Part shown: positions 11,132-22,240 of the stretch, in pieces
How positions within the stretch are numbered: the first letter of the stretch is position 1
Layout: each line of letters begins with the position of its first letter
Source: Torymus aiolomorphi
Taxonomy: Eukaryota > Arthropoda > Insecta > Hymenoptera > Torymidae
DNA length: 64,000 nt
NCBI GenBank assembly: GCA_036365515.1
Contig: CM070877.1
Span: 66,042,522-66,106,521 of the forward strand
Reading direction: 5' to 3'
Notes under the pieces: model-generated
What the model was told of the DNA's origin: nothing
Databases searched by the model: none
The model's input: only the letters and a program-made list of their open reading frames with translations
Program-made: the position numbers and the translations under genes

Positions 11132-11551
11132 CCCTGCTGGAAAAAGTTGATAGAAATCAATAGAAATCGATAAGACTCACCATTGAAGTCGATAAAACCT
11201 CTTATCGATAAAATCTCTTATCGACTTGAATGGGAAACTTTAATTCCATTTTCTGCATTAGAAATTGATAAAATGCGATAAAATCGATATAAGTCAATAT
11301 AAGTCGATAAAAATCTATAAGAAAAATTACAATTGAAATCAATAAATAAAATTACAATTGAGAGCAATAAAAAGATCATCTTGAAATTTCATCGATTTCA
11401 ATTGTGATTTTTCGTATAGTTTTATCTATTTATATTGACTTATATCGATTTTATCGAATTTTATCAATTTCTAATGTAGAAAATGGAATTAAGATTCCCC
11501 ATTCAAGTCGATAAGAAATCTTACCGACTTCTATCAACTTTTTCCAACAGG
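11132..11551. mobile_element. Palindromic MITE, 3-bp TSD (Harbinger-like)
   Basis: About 420 bases, palindromic, with ends CCTGCTGGAAAAAGTTGATA and its inverted near-copy. The interior is dominated by ATCGATAA/TTATCGAT words. CTA is present at 11129-11131 and 11552-11554. Removing the element and one CTA rejoins the integrase frame of the host provirus. A 3-bp TSD is compatible with PIF/Harbinger, but no transposase is present to confirm it. Confidence 0.8.
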
Positions 11552-12006
11552 CTAAGTACTACATAGCAGTACCGACACCTAATCTCAAGGCCGAAACAAT
11601 TGCCGACGCATTAGCAAGACATATTATCACCCTTTATGACTCTCCTCGCGTCATACTCACAGACAAGGCATCACAACTAATCGGAAAAGTGATGCAACAA
11701 CTGGCTAAGGTATTTAGGATAAAACAAGTAACAACCTCAGGATACCATCCCCAATCCAATGGAGCATTGGAATGCACTCACATACCTCTAATAGAATACA
11801 TATGACACTATATTGACAAATTCGAGGTCTGGGATAAGGTAATCCCTTTCGCCATCTTCTCATACAATACCTGCATCTATGAAGCCACAAATTTTACACC
11901 GTTCGAGTTAATATTTGGCAAACCAGCACGTATGCAAAGCTCCGTCTCTGACAGAAAAACGGAGACGTATATATCCTACATGTCTACATTGATAATACGT
12001 TTAAAT
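11552..12006 (+). pseudogene. Gypsy integrase catalytic core
   Basis: Continues the core with KYYIAVPTPNLKAETIADAL, SPRVILTDKASQL (second catalytic Asp), TTSGYHPQSNGALECTH (catalytic Glu) and ATNFTPFELIFGKP. One in-frame TGA near 11804 breaks it. The catalytic acids survive although the gene is dead. It is interrupted at 12006 by the SINE. Confidence 0.9.
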
Positions 12007-12611
12007 AAGAGCGACGATGGCTCAGTGGTTAGCATGCTAGTCACGGAAACAACGTCGTTCCAGGGGTCGTGGGTTCGATTCCCGGTGAAATCACTCGGAT
12101 TTTTTTCGAGCTGTTTTTCAGCGGGAAAAGTACCATGACACCGGCTGCTTTAAGGCGGGTTTTTCCCCGGGATTTCCCTTCAGTGGAATCCCGGGTTTTC
12201 CCTTGCCTTTCAGGCGCAATCCTGTGCGAATGTGAAGCGGTGGTAGGGAACAAGGAAGGTCGATACGGTAGGTAGGCAGATCCGATGTACTAGACAGAGA
12301 ATGCTGGTAGTACCGGTGGAGAGCTGGTCCTGAAATATGGACCTTCTCCAGAGAGGCTTACCCTGGAAGACGGACCCGATGCCCCTCTGAGGGCAGAGAG
12401 TGTTGCCTTAAACAACACGGTGCGAGACTGAAATATGTCCTCACCGAAAATGTCTTCCAGGAGGGTTAAGAAATAGGTAGGAAATATGATAGGGAAAATA
12501 GTGAGGTCATAGGATTGGGCATCACTTCCACACCAAGGTGGTGGAAGGCCCCCGCCAGCTGGGCCAAATAGGCTGCGGCGGTAATGAAAAAAAAAATAAA
12601 TAAAAAAAAAC
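12007..12611 (+). mobile_element. tRNA-derived SINE, about 605 bp, with TSD
   Basis: The head is tRNA-like: an A box around TGGCTCAGTGGTTAG at about 12017-12032 and a B box GGGTTCGATTCCC at 12071-12083. A body of about 520 bases follows and the tail is A-rich (AAAAAAAAAATAAATAAAAA). ACGTTTAAAT is duplicated at 11997-12006 and 12612-12621. Insertion is in the sense direction within the gypsy integrase; the host frame resumes after the second TSD. Open frames inside it are incidental. Confidence 0.92.
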
Positions 12612-12621
12612 ACGTTTAAAT

Positions 12622-12788
12622 GACGTTAGGTCTTTCGCGACAGAAACCTTAATAGACTCACAACAAAAATCGAAACGGCTGTATGACCGTAAGGCCAAGC
12701 ACCATGATTATGCGTCCGGTGACAGGGCGTACATCCAAAAGGAGGTTAGGAAAAACAAACTTGACAAAACATATGTTGGCCCCTACAA
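12622..12788 (+). pseudogene. Gypsy integrase C-terminal segment
   Basis: Reads KRLYDRKAKHHDYASGDRAY and TYVGPYK, the usual segment between the integrase core and the end of pol. It stops at the left end of the Helentron-like element. The next codons of the same frame appear at 26488, 13.7 kb away. Confidence 0.85.
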
Positions 12789-13318
12789 AAAAACCGCTGC
12801 CAATTCATTGGCAAGATGCTTCCTCAAACTAATTTATCGATTCTATTTTTTAAATTTAAAAAACAAAAGTAAATTTTTCACAACGAAACTTTATTAATAA
12901 ATAATACTGTTTTCTTTGCGGATCTTTGTTATTTGTTAAACAATTTGACTGAATATAAAAAATATCTTTTTTGTTTCTTCATTTTTGTATCCTATACAAA
13001 CAATTAATTACTGTTAATTTATCAATTGAAGCTAATGCCCGAATATTTTTATGTTAATTAATAAAATGAAGCTAATGGCTATTACGGGCAATCGATAAAA
13101 GATAAGGAAGGTACCTAACTTATCAATGATCGATTTTATTCTTTTTACGTGTGTATACTTACACATCTCTAATTATTCTAAGCTATTAGAGTAAAGCAGT
13201 CAAGGATATAAATGCACAATTATTTTTAATAATTTTAAAGTGCAGTCAAGAATTTTTAAAGGATGAGGAAAGGAAAGGTAAACGTATAGGATGAAAAAAT
13301 GAGAACGAAAAAAATAAC

Positions 13319-13390
13319 GGCCCAGGTCGGGATCGAACCGACAACCTTCTGCATACCGGGCAGCTACGCTACCATTTGCGCCACTGGGAT
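13319..13390 (-). ncRNA. tRNA-like gene, array copy 1
   Basis: The 72-nt sequence folds as a cloverleaf: D stem GCGC/GCGT with a GG-containing loop, anticodon stem CTGC/GCAG, a 5-nt variable loop, and a perfect 5-bp T stem GTCGG/CCGAC around TTCGATC. The acceptor pairs at five positions (CCCAG/CTGGG), with two outer mismatches. The 7-nt anticodon loop is CCGGTAT, so anticodon positions would read GGT (Thr), but base 33 is C, not the near-invariant U. The D-arm and variable region resemble tRNA-Trp. A/B boxes are intact. Read it as tRNA-like, possibly Pol III transcribed, not as a proven tRNA. Confidence 0.65.
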
Positions 13391-13793
13391 GACGATTCTA
13401 TCAGGACCCTAGCCGGTTCTTAATCGTTCTCAATTTTGTATTTCCCAAAAACCCCCCCGTCTGCTATATTAAGCCAAAGCAGACAATGTTAATTTATCAA
13501 TTGAAGCTAATGCCCGAATATTTTTATGTTAATTAATAAAATGAAGCTAATGGCTATTACGGGCAATCGATAAAAGATAAGGAAGGTACCTAACTTATCA
13601 ATGATCGATTTTATTCTTTTTACGTGTGTATACTTACACATCTCTAATTATTCTAAGCTATTAGAGTAAAGCAGTCAAGGATATAAATGCACAATTATTT
13701 TTAATAATTTTAAAGTGCAGTCAAGAATTTTTAAAGGATGAGGAAAGGAAAGGTAAACGTATAGGATGAAAAAATGAGAACGAAAAAAATAAC

Positions 13794-13865
13794 GGCCCAG
13801 GTCGGGATCGAACCGACAACCTTCTGCATACCGGGCAGCTACGCTACCATTTGCGCCACTGGGAT
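13794..13865 (-). ncRNA. tRNA-like gene, array copy 2
   Basis: Identical in sequence layout to copy 1, 475 bases further on. It is the last left-pointing copy before the inversion at about 13927. Confidence 0.65.
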
Positions 13866-14312
13866 GACGATTCTATCAGGACCCTAGCCGGTTCTTAATC
13901 GTTCTCAATTTTGTATTTCCCAAAAACATTTTTTCATCCTATACGTTTACCTTTCCTTTCCTCATCCTTTAAAAATTCTTGACTGCACTTTAAAATTATT
14001 AAAAATAATTGTGCATTTATATCCTTGACTGCTTTACTCTAATAGCTTAGAATAATTAGAGATGTGTAAGTATACACACGTAAAAAGAATAAAATCGATC
14101 ATTGATAAGTTAGGTACCTTCCTTATCTTTTATCGATTGCCCGTAATAGCCATTAGCTTCATTTTATTAATTAACATAAAAATATTCGGGCATTAGCTTC
14201 AATTGATAAATTAACATTGTCTGCTTTGGCTTAATATAGCAGACGGGGGGGTTTTTGGGAAATACAAAATTGAGAACGATTAAGAACCGGCTAGGGTCCT
14301 GATAGAATCGTC

Positions 14313-14384
14313 ATCCCAGTGGCGCAAATGGTAGCGTAGCTGCCCGGTATGCAGAAGGTTGTCGGTTCGATCCCGACCTGGGCC
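14313..14384 (+). ncRNA. tRNA-like gene, array copy 3
   Basis: First right-pointing copy. The 3' flank has two T7 runs (GTTATATTTTTTTATTTTTTT), a stronger terminator than in most copies. Confidence 0.65.
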
Positions 14385-14797
14385 GTTATATTTTTTTATT
14401 TTTTTCGTTCTCATTTTTTCATCCTATACGTTTACCTTTCCTTTCCTCATCCTTTAAAAATTCTTGACTGCACTTTAAAATTATTAAAAATAATTGTGCA
14501 TTTATATCCTTGACTGCTTTACTCTAATAGCTTAGAATAATTAGAGATGTGTAAGTATACACACGTAAAAGGAATAAAATCGATCATTGATAAGTTAGGT
14601 ACCTTCCTTATCTTTTATCGATTGCCCGTAATAGCCATTAGCTTCATTTTATTAATTAACATAAAAATATTCGGGCATTAGCTTCAATTGATAAATTAAC
14701 ATTGTCTGCTTTGGCTTAATATAGCAGACGGGGGGGTTTTTGGGAAATACAAAATTGAGAACGATTAAGAACCGGCTAGGGTCCTGATAGAATCGTC

Positions 14798-14869
14798 ATC
14801 CCAGTGGCGCAAATGGTAGCGTAGCTGCCCGGTATGCAGAAGGTTGTCGGTTCGATCCCGACCTGGGCC
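14798..14869 (+). ncRNA. tRNA-like gene, array copy 4
   Basis: Same 72 nt and double T-run flank as copy 3. The unit length from copy 3 is 485. Confidence 0.65.
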
Positions 14870-15282
14870 GTTATATTTTTTTATTTTTTTCGTTCTCATT
14901 TTTTCATCCTATACGTTTACCTTTCCTTTCCTCATCCTTTAAAAATTCTTGACTGCACTTTAAAATTATTAAAAATAATTGTGCATTTATATCCTTGACT
15001 GCTTTACTCTAATAGCTTAGAATAATTAGAGATGTGTAAGTATACACACGTAAAAAGAATAAAATCGATCATTGATAAGTTAGGTACCTTCCTTATCTTT
15101 TATCGATTGCCCGTAATAGCCATTAGCTTCATTTTATTAATTAACATAAAAATATTCGGGCATTAGCTTCAATTGATAAATTAACATTGTCTGCTTTGGC
15201 TTAATATAGCAGACGTGGAGGTTTTTGGGAAATACAAAATTGAGAACGATTAAGAACCGGCTAGGGTCCTGATAGAATCGTC

Positions 15283-15354
15283 ATCCCAGTGGCGCAAATG
15301 GTAGCGTAGCTGCCCGGTATGCAGAAGGTTGTCGGTTCGATCCCGACCTGGGCC
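15283..15354 (+). ncRNA. tRNA-like gene, array copy 5
   Basis: Same 72 nt. The 3' flank is shortened (GTTATTTTTTCG), and the upstream G-run reads CGTGGAGG instead of CGGGGGGG, a copy-specific variant. Confidence 0.65.
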
Positions 15355-15756
15355 GTTATTTTTTCGTTCTCATTTTTTCATCCTATACGTTTACCTTTCC
15401 TTTCCTCATCCTTTAAAAATTCTTGACTGCACTTTAAAATTATTAAAAATAATTGTGCATTTATATCCTTGACTGCTTTACTCTAATAGCTTAGAATAAT
15501 TAGAGATGTGTAAGTATACACACGTAAAAAGAATAAAATCGATCATTGATAAGTTAGGTACCTTCCTTATCTTTTATCGATTGCCCGTAATAGCCATTAG
15601 CTTCATTTTATTAATTAACATAAAAATATTCGGGCATTAGCTTCAATTGATAAATTAACATTGTCTGCTTTGGCTTAATATAGCAGACGGGGGGGTTTTT
15701 GGGGAATACAAAATTGAGAACGATTAAGAACCGGCTAGGGTCCTGATAGAATCGTC

Positions 15757-15828
15757 ATCCCAGTGGCGCAAATGGTAGCGTAGCTGCCCGGTATGCAGAA
15801 GGTTGTCGGTTCGATCCCGACCTGGGCC
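15757..15828 (+). ncRNA. tRNA-like gene, array copy 6
   Basis: Same 72 nt, followed by GTTATTTTTTTCG. The unit is 474 bases from copy 5. Confidence 0.65.
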
Positions 15829-16231
15829 GTTATTTTTTTCGTTCTCATTTTTTCATCCTATACGTTTACCTTTCCTTTCCTCATCCTTTAAAAATTCTTG
15901 ACTGCACTTTAGAATTATTAAAAATAATTGTGCATTTATATCCTTGACTGCTTTACTCTAATAGCTTAGAATAATTAGAGATGTGTAAGTATACACACGT
16001 AAAAAGAATAAAATCGATCATTGATAAGTTAGGTACCTTCCTTATCTTTTATCGATTGCCCGTAATAGCCATTAGCTTCATTTTATTAATTAACATAAAA
16101 ATATTCGGGCATTAGCTTCAATTGATAAATTAACATTGTCTGCTTTGGCTTAATATAGCAGACGGGGGGATTTTTGGGAAATACAAAATTGAGAACGATT
16201 AAGAACCGGCTAGGGTCCTGATAGAATCGTC

Positions 16232-16303
16232 ATCCCAGTGGCGCAAATGGTAGCGTAGCTGCCCGGTATGCAGAAGGTTGTCGGTTCGATCCCGACCTGG
16301 GCC
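16232..16303 (+). ncRNA. tRNA-like gene, array copy 7
   Basis: Same 72 nt and T7 terminator. Its unit has a private substitution (TTTAGAATTATT) in the spacer. Confidence 0.65.
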
Positions 16304-16706
16304 GTTATTTTTTTCGTTCTCATTTTTTCATCCTATACGTTTACCTTTCCTTTCCTCATCCTTTAAAAATTCTTGACTGCACTTTAAAATTATTAAAAAT
16401 AATTGTGCATTTATATCCTTGACTGCTTTACTCTAATAGCTTAGAATAATTAGAGATGTGTAAGTATACACACGTAAAAAGAATAAAATCGATCATTGAT
16501 AAGTTAGGTACCTTCCTTATCTTTTATCGATTGCCCGTAATAGCCATTAGCTTCATTTTATTAATTAACATAAAAATATTCGGGCATTAGCTTCAATTGA
16601 TAAATTAACATTGTCTGCTTTGGCTTAATATAGCAGACGGGGGGGTTTTTGGGAAATACAAAATTGAGAACGATTAAGAACCGGCTAGGGTCCTGATAGA
16701 ATCGTC

Positions 16707-16778
16707 ATCCCAGTGGCGCAAATGGTAGCGTAGCTGCCCGGTATGCAGAAGGTTGTCGGTTCGATCCCGACCTGGGCC
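16707..16778 (+). ncRNA. tRNA-like gene, array copy 8
   Basis: Same 72 nt and T7 terminator, exactly 475 bases from its left neighbour. Confidence 0.65.
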
Positions 16779-17181
16779 GTTATTTTTTTCGTTCTCATTT
16801 TTTCATCCTATACGTTTACCTTTCCTTTCCTCATCCTTTAAAAATTCTTGACTGCACTTTAAAATTATTAAAAATAATTGTGCATTTATATCCTTGACTG
16901 CTTTACTCTAATAGCTTAGAATAATTAGAGATGTGTAAGTATACACACGTAAAAAGAATAAAATCGATCATTGATAAGTTAGGTACCTTCCTTATCTTTT
17001 ATCGATTGCCCGTAATAGCCATTAGCTTCATTTTATTAATTAACATAAAAATATTCGAGCATTAGCTTTAATTGATAAATTAACATTGTCTGCTTTGGCT
17101 TAATATAGCAGACGGGGGGGTTTTTGGGAAATACAAAATTGAGAACGATTAAGAACCGGCTAGGGTCCTGATAGAATCGTC

Positions 17182-17253
17182 ATCCCAGTGGCGCAAATGG
17201 TAGCGTAGCTGCCCGGTATGCAGAAGGTTGTCGGTTCGATCCCGACCTGGGCC
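17182..17253 (+). ncRNA. tRNA-like gene, array copy 9
   Basis: Same 72 nt. Its spacer carries private changes (ATTCGAGCATTAGCTTTAA). Confidence 0.65.
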
Positions 17254-17656
17254 GTTATTTTTTTCGTTCTCATTTTTTCATCCTATACGTTTACCTTTCC
17301 TTTCCTCATCCTTTAAAAATTCTTGACTGCACTTTAAAATTATTAAAAATAATTGTGCATTTATATCCTTGACTGCTTTACTCTAATAGCTTAGAATAAT
17401 TAGAGATGTGTAAGTATACACACGTAAAAAGAATAAAATCGATCATTGATAAGTTAGGTACCTTCCTTATCTTTTATCGATTGCCCGTAATAGCCATTAG
17501 CTTCATTTTATTAATTAACATAAAAATATTCGGGCATTAGCTTCAATTGATAAATTAACATTGTCTGCTTTGGCTTAATATAGCAGACGGGGGGGTTTTT
17601 GGGAAATACAAAATTGAGAACGATTAAGAACCGGCTAGGGTCCTGATAGAATCGTC

Positions 17657-17728
17657 ATCCCAGTGGCGCAAATGGTAGCGTAGCTGCCCGGTATGCAGAA
17701 GGTTGTCGGTTCGATCCCGACCTGGGCC
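17657..17728 (+). ncRNA. tRNA-like gene, array copy 10
   Basis: Last copy. The following partial unit ends at about 17992, where the right-hand 15-base flanking repeat begins. Confidence 0.65.
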
Positions 17729-18870
17729 GTTATTTTTTTCGTTCTCATTTTTTCATCCTATACGTTTACCTTTCCTTTCCTCATCCTTTAAAAATTCTTG
17801 ACTGCACTTTAAAATTATTAAAAATAATTGTGCATTTATATCCTTGACTGCTTTACTCTAATAGCTTAGAATAATTAGAGATGTGTAAGTATACACACGT
17901 AAAAAGAATAAAATCGATCATTGATAAGTTAGGTACCTTCCTTATCTTTTATCGATTGCCCGTAATAGCCATTAGCTTCATTTTATTAATTAAATTAATT
18001 ACTGTTATAAAAAATTTTAAAGAAATACATTAGTTTGAGAAAGAAAAGTATGTATTAGCAATAATCTAATAAATATTGGTTTTGAAACAGGTATTTAACT
18101 ACTATCCTGTTCGACTTAATGGTTTAAAGTTAATCCATCATTGTAACAATCATACAAATATAATAACTAACAAGGAAAGTACCCGAACTGTCAAATTCAA
18201 AAAAATTCCAAACCCATATTAAAAAGTAGACCTCCATGCGAGATTCACGAAACCATTTTTTTTATCGGCTGAGAAGCGCTTTATAAGGGTTAAAATCACC
18301 CCTAAAGTTTACCCCCAAGAAACGTTTTTTTGATATATCTCGGCTTCTACTTAACTTTTTTTAACGAAACAAAATGGAAAGAGTTTCTTATTAAAAAGTC
18401 AAGAAATCCGTGGTAGTATGAACATTAAGGGTTGCATCCCTTATTTTTTAGAGGGTGAAATTGTGTTTTTTTAAGAATAATTTTTGTTGTGAGAATTCAT
18501 AAAATAATTAAAAATAGGTCAAAACATTATTTTTGCCAACTACAATAAATAACAGTTGGTGTGTTTGGGCATTCTTCACGAAACAACCCCTTAAGAGGTG
18601 GTAAACCACCCCTAACACAAATGAATTAGGTATATTTTTTTGGCAATTATTTTTTTCCTTAAAATGGGTTCTTGAAGTCGTTAATCGGAATCCACAGTTA
18701 GATCCACAATAAAAATTTGAAAATAGTGAATTCAATATCGCGAAAATTTTTTTAGAAATATTTTAAATTCCACGAAATATGTAGACCCCCTAGCGGAAAT
18801 TATATTATGTAAATAAGTGTATAATAATGTAACAATGTTTTGTTATGTTATTCTATTATTTATTATTTTT

Positions 18871-18914
18871 TTATCATACACTTGTTTATCGTACGATAAA
18901 CAAGTGTATGATAA
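18871..18914. repeat. Perfect 44-bp palindrome in left arm of element D
   Basis: TTATCATACACTTGTTTATCG followed by its exact reverse complement, centred on TCGTACGA. It has a counterpart in the other arm at 24483-24526. Confidence 0.9.
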
Positions 18915-20739
18915 TGTAGTTGTTTGTAAAAAAGTGTAAGAAAACGTAATAAATTGTACTTTTCTACTGGATTTCGGACGCTTTTACATTTTACCACAGT
19001 TTATACCATTTTTTAATAATTTCTTACTTTTCCTTACATTTGCCTACGTTTTATTACTTTTTAATTTGTACTCTTAATTCAAATTTTATAGGCATTCTTA
19101 CACTTTCGTACATCTTTTTACATTTTATTATATATTTGTACTTTTAATTACATCTTTTTACGTTTATACACAAATTTTGATACACATTTTACATCGTATC
19201 ACATATTTGTACACTTTTTTCAAATAGTTCATAATTATACTTTTATAATAATTTATAATTGTACTTTTATTTAAATAAAGCTATAAATAAAATATTTTCA
19301 AAGATGTGAAGAAAAAATACTAAAACGTAATAAAATGTAAATTATTATGTATTAGAAATATAATTAATATATGTTACAAAATGTAAGTTACTGTATAAAA
19401 GTTTAAATTTTTACAAATTCTTACAGATTTTTCTAACAAATACTTCCTTATAATTTCATAAAAATAAGCTGAACAAGGAAATATCTAGAAAACGTAAGGA
19501 ATTGAAAGAAAATGTAAGAAACTTTAACAACTTGTTAAATATGCCCGAAATCCAGTATCGTATGATTTCTTACATTTTTTGACAATTTATTCCATTTTAT
19601 AAGTATTTTCTTATTTTCTTTCATATTTTATAATTTCAGCTAGGAGAGATTTTCATGCTTGTTGAAATTATGATAGGTTTTAATAAGAAAAGTTTATTTA
19701 TGATTTATTAATATAAATTAATATGAACAAAATTTGTAATATAATGATAATTATAGCAATTCATGGTTATTGCGCAATATACAAGATTACGTACACTTGC
19801 ATTGATATGGCTTATCTCCCGTTTCCTCCTCTTTTATTCATAAATAAGTGAAACATCGGTCAGTCGAAAACAAATATACGTTACTGAACGTTTTTCTACG
19901 CTCGTGTTAAATTAATATTCAATGTCAACATTATTTTATGGGTATTAATTGAAAATATAAGTGTCTGGAGGTACTTGCATCATATTTTTTAATGGCATGT
20001 AAACATTTTACGAGTGCGAAATCCTATTTGAATTGAATGATAACAACAATAATAATAGTCGTAAGTAACCATATAATTGAAATTTCTTTCTTCTACATAA
20101 TTATTCAAAATATTTCTAATAGAAGGATATAATAGATATAATATTGAAAAGTTAAATAAAATGCGGCATTTTTAAATATAAAACTCGTCAAAATATACAA
20201 TAAATTTTGAACAAGTGGCCGAAGTTAAGAAAGTCAAATTCAGTAAAAATCTATTATAGAATCTTTATTGTACCAATTGTAAATATTTTGATAGTGAAAC
20301 TTTACTCTTAATACATGCATTGAATTATTTTATGATAGTAAAAATTATGTTTTGATTTTAATTTTTAGAATTACTGTTACATTACTGTTATTCTAATATA
20401 TAAAATATGACATACTGACGATTTAATCAGTTAAGTTAAGTGTAAAAAAATATTCATATGAGTGAATAGAAGTAGTACTTTATTTATAATAATAACGTTT
20501 AGCAACTATTTAATGCTAATAAAATAGTGTATCTTGTAGACAAAACATTGACAAACAATAACGAATTCCCATGCACTTACAAAGGAATTTAGTAAAATGT
20601 TTTCCTCAAAAGTTTTGGATGTCTGAATACTTTTTACACTTACTGTACATTCATACTATTGTACATTCCTATACTGTTGTGGCTATAAAAAGGCTATAAT
20701 AACTAAAACTTTTACAGGTTTACACTGCGATTCAACGTA

Positions 20740-22205
20740 AGGTAAAAGGCCATATTATGAGACAGTGTTTCATGGGTCAACAGAGGTTTTCGATTTTTAA
20801 AATTGATTAAAACTGAAATCAGGTGGATTTTTTTACATATATCTGGTTTTAAGCTTCTAGAATGATAAAAAAATTTTTGTTTTAGAAAAAGAGTTAAAAA
20901 AATTATGCAATTAATTAAAAATCTCAGCTCCTTTGACGTCCGTATTATGAGACACGGTCGAAACGATTTGTCCGTGTGTCTCATAGAGAATGGCCATATT
21001 ATGAGACACTCTTTTACACCCTATTTATTGAAAAAGAACTCTTTTATTTTAAAATTTCTATGCTAATTATACAGTAATCTTTATTCCTCAGCATTACTTT
21101 GGTCAATCACAGATAAAAAACTAATATAAACCTTGATTAGAACCTTTATCAAAAATCATAATACAGAACCTCAAAAGTCTAACCTGACTGATTTTGATGC
21201 CTCCGAATAAGAGATTCCAAATCTAGTTGTTCGATAACTGATTTATGGGCTGGAAGACTTCATTGTAGGAAATAATTAAACTCGGTGGACCACACAATTT
21301 CATATTTGACATGATTTTATTTATTTTAGTTTATTTATAATTTTATTTTTTTCATTTTATTTTAATTATTATAGAAAATTTAATCCATACAAACCATAAC
21401 TATTATAAATTAAAAAATCATATTAAATATGAAATTATATGGTTCACCGAGCCCAATTATTTCCTACAATGAAATCTACCAGCCCATAAATCAGTTATCG
21501 AACAACTGGGTTTGAAATCTCTTATACGCAGGAATCAAAATCACTCATGTTAGACTTTTGAGGTTATGTTTTATAATTTTTAATTAAGATTTATTTCCGT
21601 TTTCTAGGTTTCATAAATTAAAATAAAGGTGAGGAATGAAGATTGCTTCATTATTAAAGTAAAAAGTTTGTAATAAAAGAGTTTTTTTCAATAAATAGTG
21701 TGTAAAAGAGTGTCTCAATAATGGGGACAAGGTGAACCGTATTATGAGACACGTCTAATATTGTACCATAAATACGGACTTCCGAAAACCAAATGTACAT
21801 ATTATGAGACAGCTAAATAATTTAATAAACTTTATTAAGTTTGTGATAACTTATGATTTATTTAGAATCTACAGCTGTTAATCTTTTAAATAAACTAGGT
21901 AACATATTTTGGAATCATTTAAATTCCTTGCAATATGTAAGCTAAATAGTCAGTGCTCTTGCTGCTTCCATTCAAATAACAGAGTGCTATCTACATAACG
22001 TTCATGCGTAAATTCTGTATTATTTTTTCTTAAATATTAAACGCTTCAAAACAACCTACAAATTCACATACTTATAGCATTGAAAACTTATGCTTATGAA
22101 TATAATTTTTGTTTGATAATATGAGCAATAATTATTTTCAAAATTTAGTTTTCTTTCTGGTGTCTCATAAACGTGGACAGTGTCTCATAATACGGCCTTT
22201 TACCT
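20740..22205. mobile_element. TA-target MITE with nested inner palindrome
   Basis: Ends AGGTAAAAGGCC(A/G)TATTATGAGACA in inverted orientation, with TA at 20738-20739 and 22206-22207, as for Tc1/mariner/pogo-type elements. The word TATTATGAGACA recurs internally (about 20943, 20992, 21739, 21797). A second long palindrome (about 20993-21722) starting at one of these copies looks like another family member inserted in the first. No transposase. Confidence 0.7.
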
Positions 22206-22240
22206 TATCTAAAAGAAGAAAGAAAATATTTTCCATAAAT

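Larger units (their letters stand above)
13017..17992. repeat. Tandem array of ten tRNA-like units, with an inversion
   Basis: Unit about 475 bp (range 474-485). Two units point left and eight point right; orientation flips at about 13927. Every unit carries one 72-nt tRNA-like sequence followed within a few bases by a T run. Units differ by only a few substitutions, so amplification or conversion is recent. The 15-base word AATTAATTACTGTTA flanks both sides (13002-13016 and 17993-18007) and looks like a target duplication around the whole array. The array sits inside the Helentron-like element. Confidence 0.85.

Noticed and set aside
13319..17728. Ten functional threonine tRNA genes
   Set aside because: Anticodon positions read GGT, but base 33 is C, two outer acceptor pairs are missing and the copies lie in a transposon-embedded array; kept as tRNA-like ncRNA only.
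13017..17992. CRISPR-like array
   Set aside because: Units are about 475 bp and each is a whole near-identical copy including a tRNA-like sequence. There are no short repeats with variable spacers, and the window is eukaryotic.
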